From: Haloglycomyces albus DSM 45210
GTDB lineage: Bacteria; Actinomycetota; Actinomycetes; Mycobacteriales; Micromonosporaceae
DNA length: 64,000 nucleotides
Direction of reading: 5' to 3'
NCBI RefSeq assembly: GCF_000527155.1
Contig: NZ_AZUQ01000001.1
Coordinates: 1,981,615 to 2,045,614, forward strand
Every line of letters starts with the position of its first letter. Positions within the stretch are counted from its first letter, which is position 1. The notes beneath the pieces were generated by a model, which ran no database searches, had not been told where the DNA came from, and was given only the letters and a program-made list of their open reading frames with translations. Of the stretch, positions 36,700-44,666 are shown piece after piece. Position numbers and translations under genes: made by a program.

Positions 36700-36799
36700 G
36701 TATGCATTGTCGGCCATCTAGGCAGACGACGCCAGGTTTTTAGTCGTGGGGTGTATGAGCCGTCGGGATCGCATGGTCTGACAAACACCGGTTAACGAC

Positions 36800-37273
36800 T
36801 CATTCGTATCCGCTCGTGCAAATGTACGTGGAAGTGCCGATTACAGGCGATATAACTATGAGGTTTCCGGAGGAATGGTTTGACTTGCACTGAGTCCGGT
36901 AGTAGTTCTCCTCTTGCGCGGTATCATAGGTGATCCGATCATACGATCCTTTAGGGAGACTGGAGGCTGCGCTTTCGGCGGTCCAGACGACGCGCTGTTT
37001 GGTTGCCGCCGACCAACAGGGAACCTGCACATACGGATACAGGGAATCATCCTGTGCCATGCGCTGGATGCAGATGTCGTCTTCCGGTAGGCCATCGACA
37101 TCCTCGTGCAGGGCCTGGCTGACGAAGTCCGCGAAATTCTGGTTCGACAGGTACAGGACGAAAAAGAACACGGCGAAACCCAGTCCGGTCTTTCCCCAGG
37201 GGATCGGCGGTGTAGGGCTTTCGTTGCCGGAGGATTCGTCGTTGGGCTCGACATCGCCTTCATCTATGTCCAT
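36800..37273 (-). CDS. single-pass membrane protein, function unknown
   Basis: 157 residues, not recognised. An acidic N-terminus (MDIDEGDVEPNDE), one membrane helix (about 29-46, GLGFAVFFFVLYLS), then an extracytoplasmic part with four Cys (CIQRM, VPCWS, RTQCK, TYICTS) that may form two disulfides. It lies 3' of trpEG on the same strand, 223 bp away; no link to tryptophan is evident. Confidence 0.6.
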   Translation of the reverse strand: MDIDEGDVEPNDESSGNESPTPPIPWGKTGLGFAVFFFVLYLSNQNFADFVSQALHEDVDGLPEDDICIQRMAQDDSLYPYVQVPCWSAATKQRVVWTAESAASSLPKGSYDRITYDTAQEENYYRTQCKSNHSSGNLIVISPVIGTSTYICTSGYE

Positions 37274-37496
37274 GAGGGTACCGTTCTGTCGTCACAATAG
37301 AACATGCCGATTTCAGAATATGTAAGGCTTGCAACTCAGACGGTGATGTGGTTTCTGTGCGCAGAGGTGCCGGCCCGTACCTGGAATCGCCGGACGATAG
37401 GACGCCGGACAACAACTGAGGTGGTTGGCCGGCGGATGTGGGCGACCGTCACCGCGTCGACGGTTCTCGGGCCGTGCGCCCACACCCGCTCGATTG

Positions 37497-39623
37497 TCAG
37501 CGTTCGTCGGTGAGGCGCAATACGTTACCGATCAGACGCAGTCCCGAGGCGCGCTCGGACGTCAGGATGGATTCGGGGTGGAATTGCACGCCGTACCATC
37601 CGCGCATGGGGTCCTCAATCGACATGGCGATGTCGTCGAGGGCCGAAGTGGTGACGAATCCGCCTTGTACCTGGTCGATGGTGGCGTGGAGCGAATGGTA
37701 GCGGGCCGTGGTGAGCCGATCGCCCACGTCGGAGAAGAGTCCGCCTCCGAACACTTTGACGTTGCCGGGTTTTCCGTGGGCGGGTTCGTCTAGAAGCGAT
37801 AGCTTTCCGCCGGTGTACTCCACCATCGCCTGCAAGCCGAGGCAGACGCCGAAGACCGGCAGCTCGCGACGTTCCAAATCCCGCAGTAGAGCCTGACAGG
37901 CAAAGTCCGTCGGGCGTCCCGGTCCCGGAGACAGCACGACCAGGTCCGGATTGATGTCGTCCAGCGCCTGTCCCAGATCGAAACCGTATCGCAGCGTCGT
38001 GACCTCGGCATCGTGCTGGCGGAAATAATCGGCCAGGGTATTGACGAAGGAATCCTCGTGGTCGATGAGCAGCACACGTCGGCCGGTACCCGCCGCTCCG
38101 CCGGCCACATCAATGGCCGCCGGGGGTTCGGGCCGCATCCGGTGTTTTCCTTCGGCCGCCTCGAGCAGGGCACTGGCCTTCAGGAACGTTTCCGCCTCCT
38201 CCATGTCCGGATCGGAGTAATAGAGCAGGGTGGCACCGGCCCGGACACTTGTCAGTCCGTCCCGGATATGAGCGGTGCGCAAGGTAAGACCGGTGTTCAT
38301 GGAGCCGTCGAAACCGACGTAGCCGACGGCCCCTCCATACCAGCGGCGTGGCGTCGTCTCGTTCCGCTCGATGAATCGCATGGCCCAGGTCTTGGGAGCA
38401 CCGGTGACCGTTACCGCCCACATGTGGGTCAGGAACGCGTCGAAGGCGTCCATGTCCTCGCGTAGCCGCCCCTCGATGTGGTCGACGGTGTGAATCAGGT
38501 GAGAGTACAGCTCGATCTGACGTCGCCCGATCACGCGAACGGACCCGGGGACACAGACCCGTGCCTTGTCGTTGCGGTCGACGTCGGTGCACATGGTCAG
38601 CTCGGCCTCTTCCTTCTCGGAGTTCAGCAGAGACAGGATCTGTCCGGCGTCCTGGAGGGGATCGTTGCCACGTGCGATGGTTCCCGAAATCGGGCAGGTC
38701 TCCACACGGTTGCCGTTGACCCGCACGAACATTTCCGGCGAGGTGCCCACCAAGTACTCGTCGTGTCCGAGGTTGAAGAAGAACTCGTACGGTGAGGGGT
38801 TGGACTTCTTCAGACGTTCGTAGAACGATGCGGGGGAATCGCAGGTGGTGTACATTTCGTGGCCGGGGACGACTTCGAAGAGGTTCCCCTCGCGGAACTC
38901 CTCCTTGGCCTGCCGTACGACCTCTGAATACGCGCCCGGTGTCGGCCCCGCCGGAACCTCCTCGGCAGGTCGGTAATCGAAGTGTTCGCCCGTGCGTTCC
39001 AGTCCGACGGTGGACGCGCCGTCCACCTCGAAGTCATAGCGGTACAGGCTCGCCGTTTCCCGTTTCCTGTCCACGACGTACACCTCATCGGCCAGATGCA
39101 ATACCGCGTCGCGTACGTCCGACGGTCGCTCCTTGGCGAACTCGATCGGTTCGAACTGGTAGGCGAGATCGTAACCGAACGCGCCCCACAACCCCAGGTA
39201 AGGGTCCTCGCATCCAAAGGCCGACACAATGGCCCGCAACGCGGTGAACACCGTCAACTGTCGGGAACGTTGTTCTTCGGTCACCACACCGGGATCGGTG
39301 GGAACCTCGATCGACACTGCATCGCCCTCGACCTTAACCGGGGCTACCTGGGACAAAGCGTGTTCAAAGACCGGCAGGACGACCTGGCCGCGTTCGTTCA
39401 AAGCCTGGGCGGTAACCGTGCGCCCGCTGACGACGACTTCGGCGGCCGGATTGACATAGGCCAGGTGGAAACGTGAATAACGTCCCGGGTACTCCATTCC
39501 CGAGGAGAGCACGCCGCCGCGGCGAGACTCGACCAGTTCGGAAATATAGTCCAGGTCGTCGGTGTTGAGAGTGGCGGCGGTGCGGGTGATGCGCGCTCCG
39601 CCCGCAGTGGTGTAGACGGTCAT
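37497..39623 (-). CDS. trpE: fused anthranilate synthase TrpEG
   Basis: 708 residues. Chorismate-binding TrpE domain (about 1-510, with VGTSPEMFVRV, CPISGTIARG, TVTGAPKTWAMRFI) joined to a glutamine amidotransferase TrpG domain (about 525-708, nucleophile Cys in FGVCLGLQAMVEY, His in FHPESILT). It makes anthranilate, the first step of tryptophan synthesis. ATG 39623 follows AAGGAG. Its leader holds a Trp-Trp-Trp peptide and an attenuator. No other trp genes are in the window. A phenazine-type PhzE is structurally similar, but the Trp leader argues for TrpEG. Confidence 0.94.
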   Translation of the reverse strand: MTVYTTAGGARITRTAATLNTDDLDYISELVESRRGGVLSSGMEYPGRYSRFHLAYVNPAAEVVVSGRTVTAQALNERGQVVLPVFEHALSQVAPVKVEGDAVSIEVPTDPGVVTEEQRSRQLTVFTALRAIVSAFGCEDPYLGLWGAFGYDLAYQFEPIEFAKERPSDVRDAVLHLADEVYVVDRKRETASLYRYDFEVDGASTVGLERTGEHFDYRPAEEVPAGPTPGAYSEVVRQAKEEFREGNLFEVVPGHEMYTTCDSPASFYERLKKSNPSPYEFFFNLGHDEYLVGTSPEMFVRVNGNRVETCPISGTIARGNDPLQDAGQILSLLNSEKEEAELTMCTDVDRNDKARVCVPGSVRVIGRRQIELYSHLIHTVDHIEGRLREDMDAFDAFLTHMWAVTVTGAPKTWAMRFIERNETTPRRWYGGAVGYVGFDGSMNTGLTLRTAHIRDGLTSVRAGATLLYYSDPDMEEAETFLKASALLEAAEGKHRMRPEPPAAIDVAGGAAGTGRRVLLIDHEDSFVNTLADYFRQHDAEVTTLRYGFDLGQALDDINPDLVVLSPGPGRPTDFACQALLRDLERRELPVFGVCLGLQAMVEYTGGKLSLLDEPAHGKPGNVKVFGGGLFSDVGDRLTTARYHSLHATIDQVQGGFVTTSALDDIAMSIEDPMRGWYGVQFHPESILTSERASGLRLIGNVLRLTDER

Positions 39624-39679
39624 GGCCTGAGGCTCCTTATTATTTGAGAACCGCCTGGGAGCCGTGGCCGAGATACACG

Positions 39680-39711
39680 CACAGCGACCGCCCCCCCAGG
39701 CGGTCGCTGTG
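39680..39711 (-). terminator. trp attenuator terminator hairpin
   Basis: Perfect 13-bp stem (arms 39699-39711 and 39680-39692) with a 6-nt loop, between the Trp leader peptide and trpEG. Its 5' arm can pair instead with GGCGGCGCTG at 39742-39733 (one bulged A), giving a mutually exclusive antiterminator. There is no T-run, so it might act with Rho or at translation. Confidence 0.65.
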
Positions 39712-39742
39712 CTGTGTGTTCGCAGAACCAAGCAGCGCCGCC

Positions 39743-39781
39743 TCAGCGACGCCACCACCAGTTGAATGCGAACGTTGTCAT
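39743..39781 (-). CDS. trpL: tryptophan leader peptide (uORF)
   Basis: 12 codons reading MTTFAFNWWWRR. Three consecutive Trp codons are the mark of a trp leader peptide. It ends 32 nt before the attenuator hairpin and about 120 nt before trpEG. TAGCAT lies 7 nt before its ATG, so the mRNA is probably leaderless here. Stalling at the Trp codons when charged tRNA-Trp is scarce would favour the antiterminator. Confidence 0.88.
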   Translation of the reverse strand: MTTFAFNWWWRR

Positions 39782-39788
39782 GACAGCG

Positions 39789-39794
39789 ATGCTA
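39789..39794 (-). promoter_or_regulatory. -10 box TAGCAT of the trpL-trpEG transcript
   Basis: TAGCAT ends 7 nt before the trpL ATG at 39781, which suits a leaderless leader-peptide mRNA. Confidence 0.45.
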
Positions 39795-39912
39795 CCCGGT
39801 CCGAGTGCTGAGATCACCTCGGGTGGAGGCATTGTTTTTGTGGCGCTGCCGACAGTTCGTTGTTCGGGGCAAGACGCGGCAATGGGAGTTTCGTCTTTTC
39901 CCGTCGACGCGC

Positions 39913-39918
39913 TAGACT
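39913..39918 (+). promoter_or_regulatory. -10 box TAGACT of the ileS transcript
   Basis: TAGACT lies just before the T-box leader; transcription would start near 39925. The -35 region is weak. Confidence 0.45.
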
Positions 39919-39920
39919 CA

Positions 39921-40133
39921 ATAGCGAACGACGTTGACCCGGCCATCACCGGCGAGTCTCCGGAAGAACGGGCCACGGCCTCAGTAGAACCGGACGGGAC
40001 GGCCCGTTACAGCCCCGAACGAGAGGACGCACGACTTGGAAGGTCGTGACGTCAAGCGAGGTGGTACCGCGGGTACAGCCACTCGTCCTCGCACACCCAG
40101 GTGTCAACCAGAACTATCCGGTGTGTACGAGGA
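39921..40133 (+). ncRNA. T-box riboswitch (Ile), translational type, before ileS
   Basis: Ultrashort stem I with the Ile specifier ATC at 39945-39947 in GGCCATCACCGG, then CCGGAAGAACGG, then the stem II region CAGTAGAACCGGACGGG (39982-39998), and the T-box bulge GAGGTGGTACCGCGGG (40058-40073), all as in actinobacterial ileS T-boxes. The 3' strand TCCTCGCACAC (40086-40096) can pair either upstream in the T-box stem or with GTGTGTACGAGGA (40121-40133), which contains the ileS ribosome binding site. Uncharged tRNA-Ile should therefore free translation. Confidence 0.92.
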
Positions 40134-40141
40134 GCCAAACG

Positions 40142-43100
40142 ATGACCTATCCGCTTGACCAACCCGATCGCGGTGTTCCCGCCAGCCCCGACCTCCCCGG
40201 CGTGGAACGACGAATCCTGGATTTCTGGAAAAAGGACGACACCTTCCAAGCGTCCATCGACAACCGTGACCCGGGCGAACGTGGCGAGAACGAATTCGTC
40301 TTCTACGACGGCCCTCCTTTTGCCAATGGGCTTCCACACTACGGTCACCTGCTGACCGGCTACGTCAAGGACGTCGTCCCCCGGTACAAGACAATGCGCG
40401 GCAAGCGGGTGGATCGCCGATTTGGTTGGGACACCCACGGTCTCCCCGCCGAAGTGGAAGCGGAAAAGGAACTCGGCCTGAAATCGAAGGCCGACATCGA
40501 AAGCTACGGCATCGAGAAATTCAACCAGGCCACTCGCGCCTCGGTGATGAAGTACGCGGGCGAATGGGAAGACTACGTGACGCGACAGGCCCGGTGGGTG
40601 GACTTCGAGAACGACTATAAGACCCTCGACCTGTCGTACATGGAAAGCGTCATGTGGGCCTTCAAGTCCCTCTACGACAAGGGACTGATCTATGAAGGCT
40701 ACAAGGTGCTGTGGTACTGCTGGCGCTGTGAGACGCCGCTGTCGGCCACGGAAACGAAGATGGACGACGTCTACCTTCCCCGTCAAGACCCCGCCGTCAC
40801 CGTCGGACTTGAAGTGACCGGTGACAGCTCCTTGCAAGGCGCTAAACTGCTGGTCTGGACCACCACTCCGTGGACGCTGCCGTCGAACCTGGCCGCCGCG
40901 GTCGGCGACGACATCGACTACGTGGAAGTGGAAGCCGAAGGCAGCCGCTACGTCCTGGCGGAAGCCCGACTGGGCGCCTACGCCAAGGAACTCGGCGAGG
41001 AGCCGGTCGTTCTCAACCGGTACAAGGGAACCGACCTGGTCGGGCTGACCTACCGGCCTCCCTTCAACTTCTTCGAAGGCCGGGCCAACGCCTTCCAGGT
41101 GCTGTCGGCCGACTACGTTTCGACCGACGACGGTACCGGTCTCGTCCACATCGCTCCGGCCTTCGGTGAAGAGGACAAGGTCGTCACCGACGCGGCGGGA
41201 ATCGAACCGGTCGTGCCGGTCAACAGTCAGGGCCGCTTCACCGGCGAGGTCCCCGACTTCGAAGGCAGCCACGTGTTCGACGCCAACAAGGAGATCATAA
41301 AATGGCTGAAGGTCACCGAGAAGCTCCTGAAACACGATACCTACCAGCACAATTATCCGCACTGCTGGCGGTGTGACTCGCCGTTGATCCAGCGTGCCCT
41401 CTCGTCGTGGTTTGTCAACGTCACCTCCTTCCGCGACCGCATGGTGGAACTGAACCAGCAGATCGACTGGACGCCGGAGCACGTCAAGAACGGCCAGTTC
41501 GGCAAATGGCTGGAAGGCGCTCGTGACTGGAACATCAGCCGAAACCGGTTCTGGGGTTCACCCATCCCGGTGTGGGTGTCGGACAATCCCGAATACCCAC
41601 GGACCGACGTGTACGGTTCACTCGCCGACCTGGAGGCCGACTTCGGTGTCACAGTCGGCGACCTCCACCGTCCCGAGATCGACACCCTCACGCGCCCGAA
41701 TCCGGACGACCCGACCGGCCAGTCGACCATGCGACGGGTCTCCGAAGTGCTCGACTGCTGGTTCGAATCCGGGTCCATGCCGTTCGCGCAGGTGCACTAT
41801 CCCTTCGAGAACCAGGAATGGTTCGAACAGCACTACCCGGGCGATTTCATCGTCGAATACACCGCACAGACGCGAGGTTGGTTCTACACCATGCACGTGC
41901 TGGCCACCGCGCTGTTCGACCGTCCCGCCTTCCGCACCGCCATCGTGCACGGCACTCTGTTGGGAGACGACGGACAGAAGATGTCCAAATCCCTGCGCAA
42001 CTATCCCGATGTGCGCGAATCGTTCAACACCTACGGTTCCGACGCGGTGCGCTGGTTCCTGGTGTCGTCCTCAGTGCTGCGCGGCGGCGACATGCCGGTC
42101 AACGAACAGGGATTCCGCGACGCCACCCGGCACATCATCCTGCCGCTGTGGAACGTGTGGTACTTCTACACCCTGTACGCCGATGCCGCCGGTTACGACA
42201 AGAGCGTGGAGGAGTCGCGTGCCATCGCGCTCGCAAGCGACCACCAATTGGACCGTTACCTGCTGGCCAAGACGCGTGAACTGGTGGAGGGAATGACCGC
42301 GGCGTTCGACGCGTACGACCTGTCGGGCGCGGCCGAGACCTTCCGACTCTTCCTGGAAAGCTTGACCAACTGGTACGTACGTCGTTCGCGGGATCGCTTC
42401 TGGGAAGGCGAGGAAGCGGGATTCGCTACGCTCGCCACTGTCGTGAAGACCGCCACCGAGGTGGTCGCCCCGTTGCTTCCCATGGTGTCGGAGGACATCT
42501 GGAAGGGCCTCACCGGAGGACGTTCGGTACACCTGATGGATTGGCCCGACTCCGAGGATCTCCCCGCGGAGCGCGACATGGTGGCGGCGATGGACCTGGT
42601 CCGCGACGTCGCTTCGGCGGGCCTGTCGCTGCGTAAGGCTCGCAAGCTTCGGGTTCGCCTGCCTTTGGCGTCGTTGACGGTGGCGACGGCCGACGCTGAG
42701 AAACTGGAGCCGTTCGTCGGTTTGATCAAGGACGAGGTCAACGTCAAAGACGTCATCCTGGATCCCAAACTGGAGGACTATTCCACCAAGGACCTGAAAC
42801 TGGTGCCGCGAGTACTGGGACCGCGACTCGGTAAGGACGTGCAGCGTGTCATCAAAGCCAGTAAGAGCGGAAACTGGGAGGTCAAAGGCGATACGGTCGT
42901 CGTCGACGGGGTCGAGTTGGAAGACGGGGAATACGAGCTGACTCTCGCGCCGGTGGCCGCCGACCGTACGCAGGCGTTGCCGGACGGGTCCGGGGTGGTC
43001 GTACTCGACACCGAACTGACTTCCGAACTGGAGGCCGAAGGCGTCGCTCGGGATGTGGTGCGCGTCGTACAGCAGGCCCGCAAGGACGCCGACCTGGACG

Positions 43101-43294
43101 TGACCGATCGCATCCACGCCACGGTGAAAGCCGAACAGAGCGTGCGGGACGCCGTGGAGCGGCACCGCGACTTCGTGCAAGGCGAGACGTTGGCTCTGGA
43201 TCTGGCCTTCGGCGACGTATCCACCGAAGCCACCTCGGGCGAAGCCGGTGACGGTTCGGTGGTCCAGGCGAGCGTCGTCAAAGTCGACCGCTAG
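40142..43294 (+). CDS. ileS: isoleucyl-tRNA synthetase
   Basis: Charges tRNA-Ile. 1050 residues, class I. The HIGH motif is HYGH ([12 protein letters not shown]), KMSKS is seen as [15 protein letters not shown], with an editing domain between them and a C-terminal anticodon-binding part. The length and the late KMSKS match the eukaryote-like IleS type found in many Actinobacteria. ATG 40142 follows GAGGAG, the element sequestered by the T-box. A reading from 40046 would translate the T-box and is rejected. Confidence 0.97.
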   Translation: MTYPLDQPDRGVPASPDLPGVERRILDFWKKDDTFQASIDNRDPGERGENEFVFYDGPPFANGLPHYGHLLTGYVKDVVPRYKTMRGKRVDRRFGWDTHGLPAEVEAEKELGLKSKADIESYGIEKFNQATRASVMKYAGEWEDYVTRQARWVDFENDYKTLDLSYMESVMWAFKSLYDKGLIYEGYKVLWYCWRCETPLSATETKMDDVYLPRQDPAVTVGLEVTGDSSLQGAKLLVWTTTPWTLPSNLAAAVGDDIDYVEVEAEGSRYVLAEARLGAYAKELGEEPVVLNRYKGTDLVGLTYRPPFNFFEGRANAFQVLSADYVSTDDGTGLVHIAPAFGEEDKVVTDAAGIEPVVPVNSQGRFTGEVPDFEGSHVFDANKEIIKWLKVTEKLLKHDTYQHNYPHCWRCDSPLIQRALSSWFVNVTSFRDRMVELNQQIDWTPEHVKNGQFGKWLEGARDWNISRNRFWGSPIPVWVSDNPEYPRTDVYGSLADLEADFGVTVGDLHRPEIDTLTRPNPDDPTGQSTMRRVSEVLDCWFESGSMPFAQVHYPFENQEWFEQHYPGDFIVEYTAQTRGWFYTMHVLATALFDRPAFRTAIVHGTLLGDDGQKMSKSLRNYPDVRESFNTYGSDAVRWFLVSSSVLRGGDMPVNEQGFRDATRHIILPLWNVWYFYTLYADAAGYDKSVEESRAIALASDHQLDRYLLAKTRELVEGMTAAFDAYDLSGAAETFRLFLESLTNWYVRRSRDRFWEGEEAGFATLATVVKTATEVVAPLLPMVSEDIWKGLTGGRSVHLMDWPDSEDLPAERDMVAAMDLVRDVASAGLSLRKARKLRVRLPLASLTVATADAEKLEPFVGLIKDEVNVKDVILDPKLEDYSTKDLKLVPRVLGPRLGKDVQRVIKASKSGNWEVKGDTVVVDGVELEDGEYELTLAPVAADRTQALPDGSGVVVLDTELTSELEAEGVARDVVRVVQQARKDADLDVTDRIHATVKAEQSVRDAVERHRDFVQGETLALDLAFGDVSTEATSGEAGDGSVVQASVVKVDR

Positions 43295-43349
43295 GTGATC
43301 CGCGGTGTGGTCGGAATCCGGCCGCACCGCCGATATCAGCTGTTCGAAA

Positions 43350-43382
43350 CGGGGAATCGACGTAAGATTCGTCGATTCCCCG
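43350..43382. terminator. terminator between convergent ileS and lipoprotein gene
   Basis: Perfect 13-bp arms (43350-43362 and 43370-43382, CGGGGAATCGACG and complement), 7-nt loop, placed between the stops at 43294 and 43389. Confidence 0.7.
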
Positions 43383-43388
43383 AGCGGC

Positions 43389-43871
43389 TTAGGATTCGGT
43401 ACCGATGTCGGGACAGAGCTTCCAGCTTCCGTCCTCTTGCGTCAGTTTGACCGTCTGCTCCTCATTGTCGACGACCTCTCCGGTGACGGGATCGAAGCCG
43501 CTGGCTTCAACGGTCACGGTGGCCTCGTCGCCGTCGACCTCCACGTCGGTGACTTCGAAGTCGTATTCTTCGAACTGGCGGCCCTTTTCCGACTTGACTT
43601 CCTCGAGCTCCTCGTCGGACAGGTCCTCGTAGGCCTCGAAGCTCTTTTTGAACGGGTCGACGATCTTCTCGCACAGGCGGTCGTCCGCCACCTGATAGAT
43701 GGTGTCCACATCGGCCTCGCCGATCGCCTTGCTCAGACTCTTGAGGTCCTCTACCGAGTCTTCAAGTGCCTCTTGTGCTTCCTCCTCGGGGGAGGAACAG
43801 GAACCGACAGCCAGGGTCGTGACGGCGGCCAGGGACAGGGCGGTCGCAGAGCGCTGCAGAAGTTTGTGCAT
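43389..43871 (-). CDS. lipoprotein with acidic NTF2-like domain
   Basis: 160 residues. A lipoprotein signal peptide (KLLQRSATALSLAAVTTLAVGSC, lipidated Cys near 25) and a very acidic secreted domain ending EDGSWKLCPDIGTES. One Cys pair is conserved with the neighbouring lipoprotein. No family name can be given with confidence beyond DUF4878/NTF2-like. ATG 43871 follows GGGAAG. It forms a tandem with the gene at 44015-44569. Confidence 0.75.
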   Translation of the reverse strand: MHKLLQRSATALSLAAVTTLAVGSCSSPEEEAQEALEDSVEDLKSLSKAIGEADVDTIYQVADDRLCEKIVDPFKKSFEAYEDLSDEELEEVKSEKGRQFEEYDFEVTDVEVDGDEATVTVEASGFDPVTGEVVDNEEQTVKLTQEDGSWKLCPDIGTES

Positions 43872-44014
43872 CGTAGCTTCCCGAAATCGACGTACAGTCG
43901 GACGGTTGTCCGACTCTGCTGCGAGAATATATCAACTCGGAATGACGGTTGTAAAGGCCTTCCACAGCCTTCCCCAGACGGAAATGAGCACCGATGCGGG
44001 TGTCGGCCTTGCCG

Positions 44015-44569
44015 TTAGGCTTGTTCGAACATTCCGCAGATCTCCCACGTTCCCGAATCGTTTTCCAGCACGCTGACATTATGGGTGACATCCACCCGTT
44101 CACCGTCCGCCGACGGGTCGTTGTAGAGAATGTGGGCTTCGACGTTGCCGGCACCGGCGTAGGCGTAAGCGTCCATGATGTGTACTTCCAGTTCGAAGTC
44201 CCCCGGATCGGCAAGAGAATCGAGCTGCTCCTGTTTTGCCTGCTCGGGCATTTCGGCGAACATATCCGACATCACGGCGAGATCGGACTCGCACAGATAC
44301 GGTTCGGCGGCGTCGGCCGCCGCGTCTCCGTCGATCAGGTAGAGCGATGTCTGTACTTCCTCGAAGGCGGCGGTGTAATAGTCTTCGACGAGATCGGATA
44401 CCTCTTCGGAATAGTCCTCGGAAGCGGATTCCTCCGGGGGCGTCGACGCGTCGGAATCCGGCGTGGGGTCGTCATCCCCGCAGGAAGTGAGTCCCAGCGT
44501 TCCGAATGCGACCACCGTGGTCGCGGCCAGGAGGCGGTTGGGGCGGTTGAGGGTCAAACGTGCCGTCAT
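44015..44569 (-). CDS. lipoprotein, likely paralogue of the next gene
   Basis: 184 residues. Signal peptide with lipobox GLTSC (lipidated Cys near 30), an acidic Ser/Thr/Pro linker, then a domain with YLCESDLA and a C-terminal GTWEICGMFEQA. The closing Trp-x-x-Cys pattern matches the lipoprotein at 43389 (SWKLC) and the membrane protein at 19604 (SWCVEY), suggesting a shared NTF2-like fold. ATG 44569 follows GGGAGCG. Function unknown. Confidence 0.75.
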   Translation of the reverse strand: MTARLTLNRPNRLLAATTVVAFGTLGLTSCGDDDPTPDSDASTPPEESASEDYSEEVSDLVEDYYTAAFEEVQTSLYLIDGDAAADAAEPYLCESDLAVMSDMFAEMPEQAKQEQLDSLADPGDFELEVHIMDAYAYAGAGNVEAHILYNDPSADGERVDVTHNVSVLENDSGTWEICGMFEQA

Positions 44570-44666
44570 AGGTATGGCGCTCCCATTTGTGAAACTTTCC
44601 TATTAAAACAGGATCATAACTCAATTACTACACCGGTTCGCCACGACCCCGGCACCGACACTGTCG

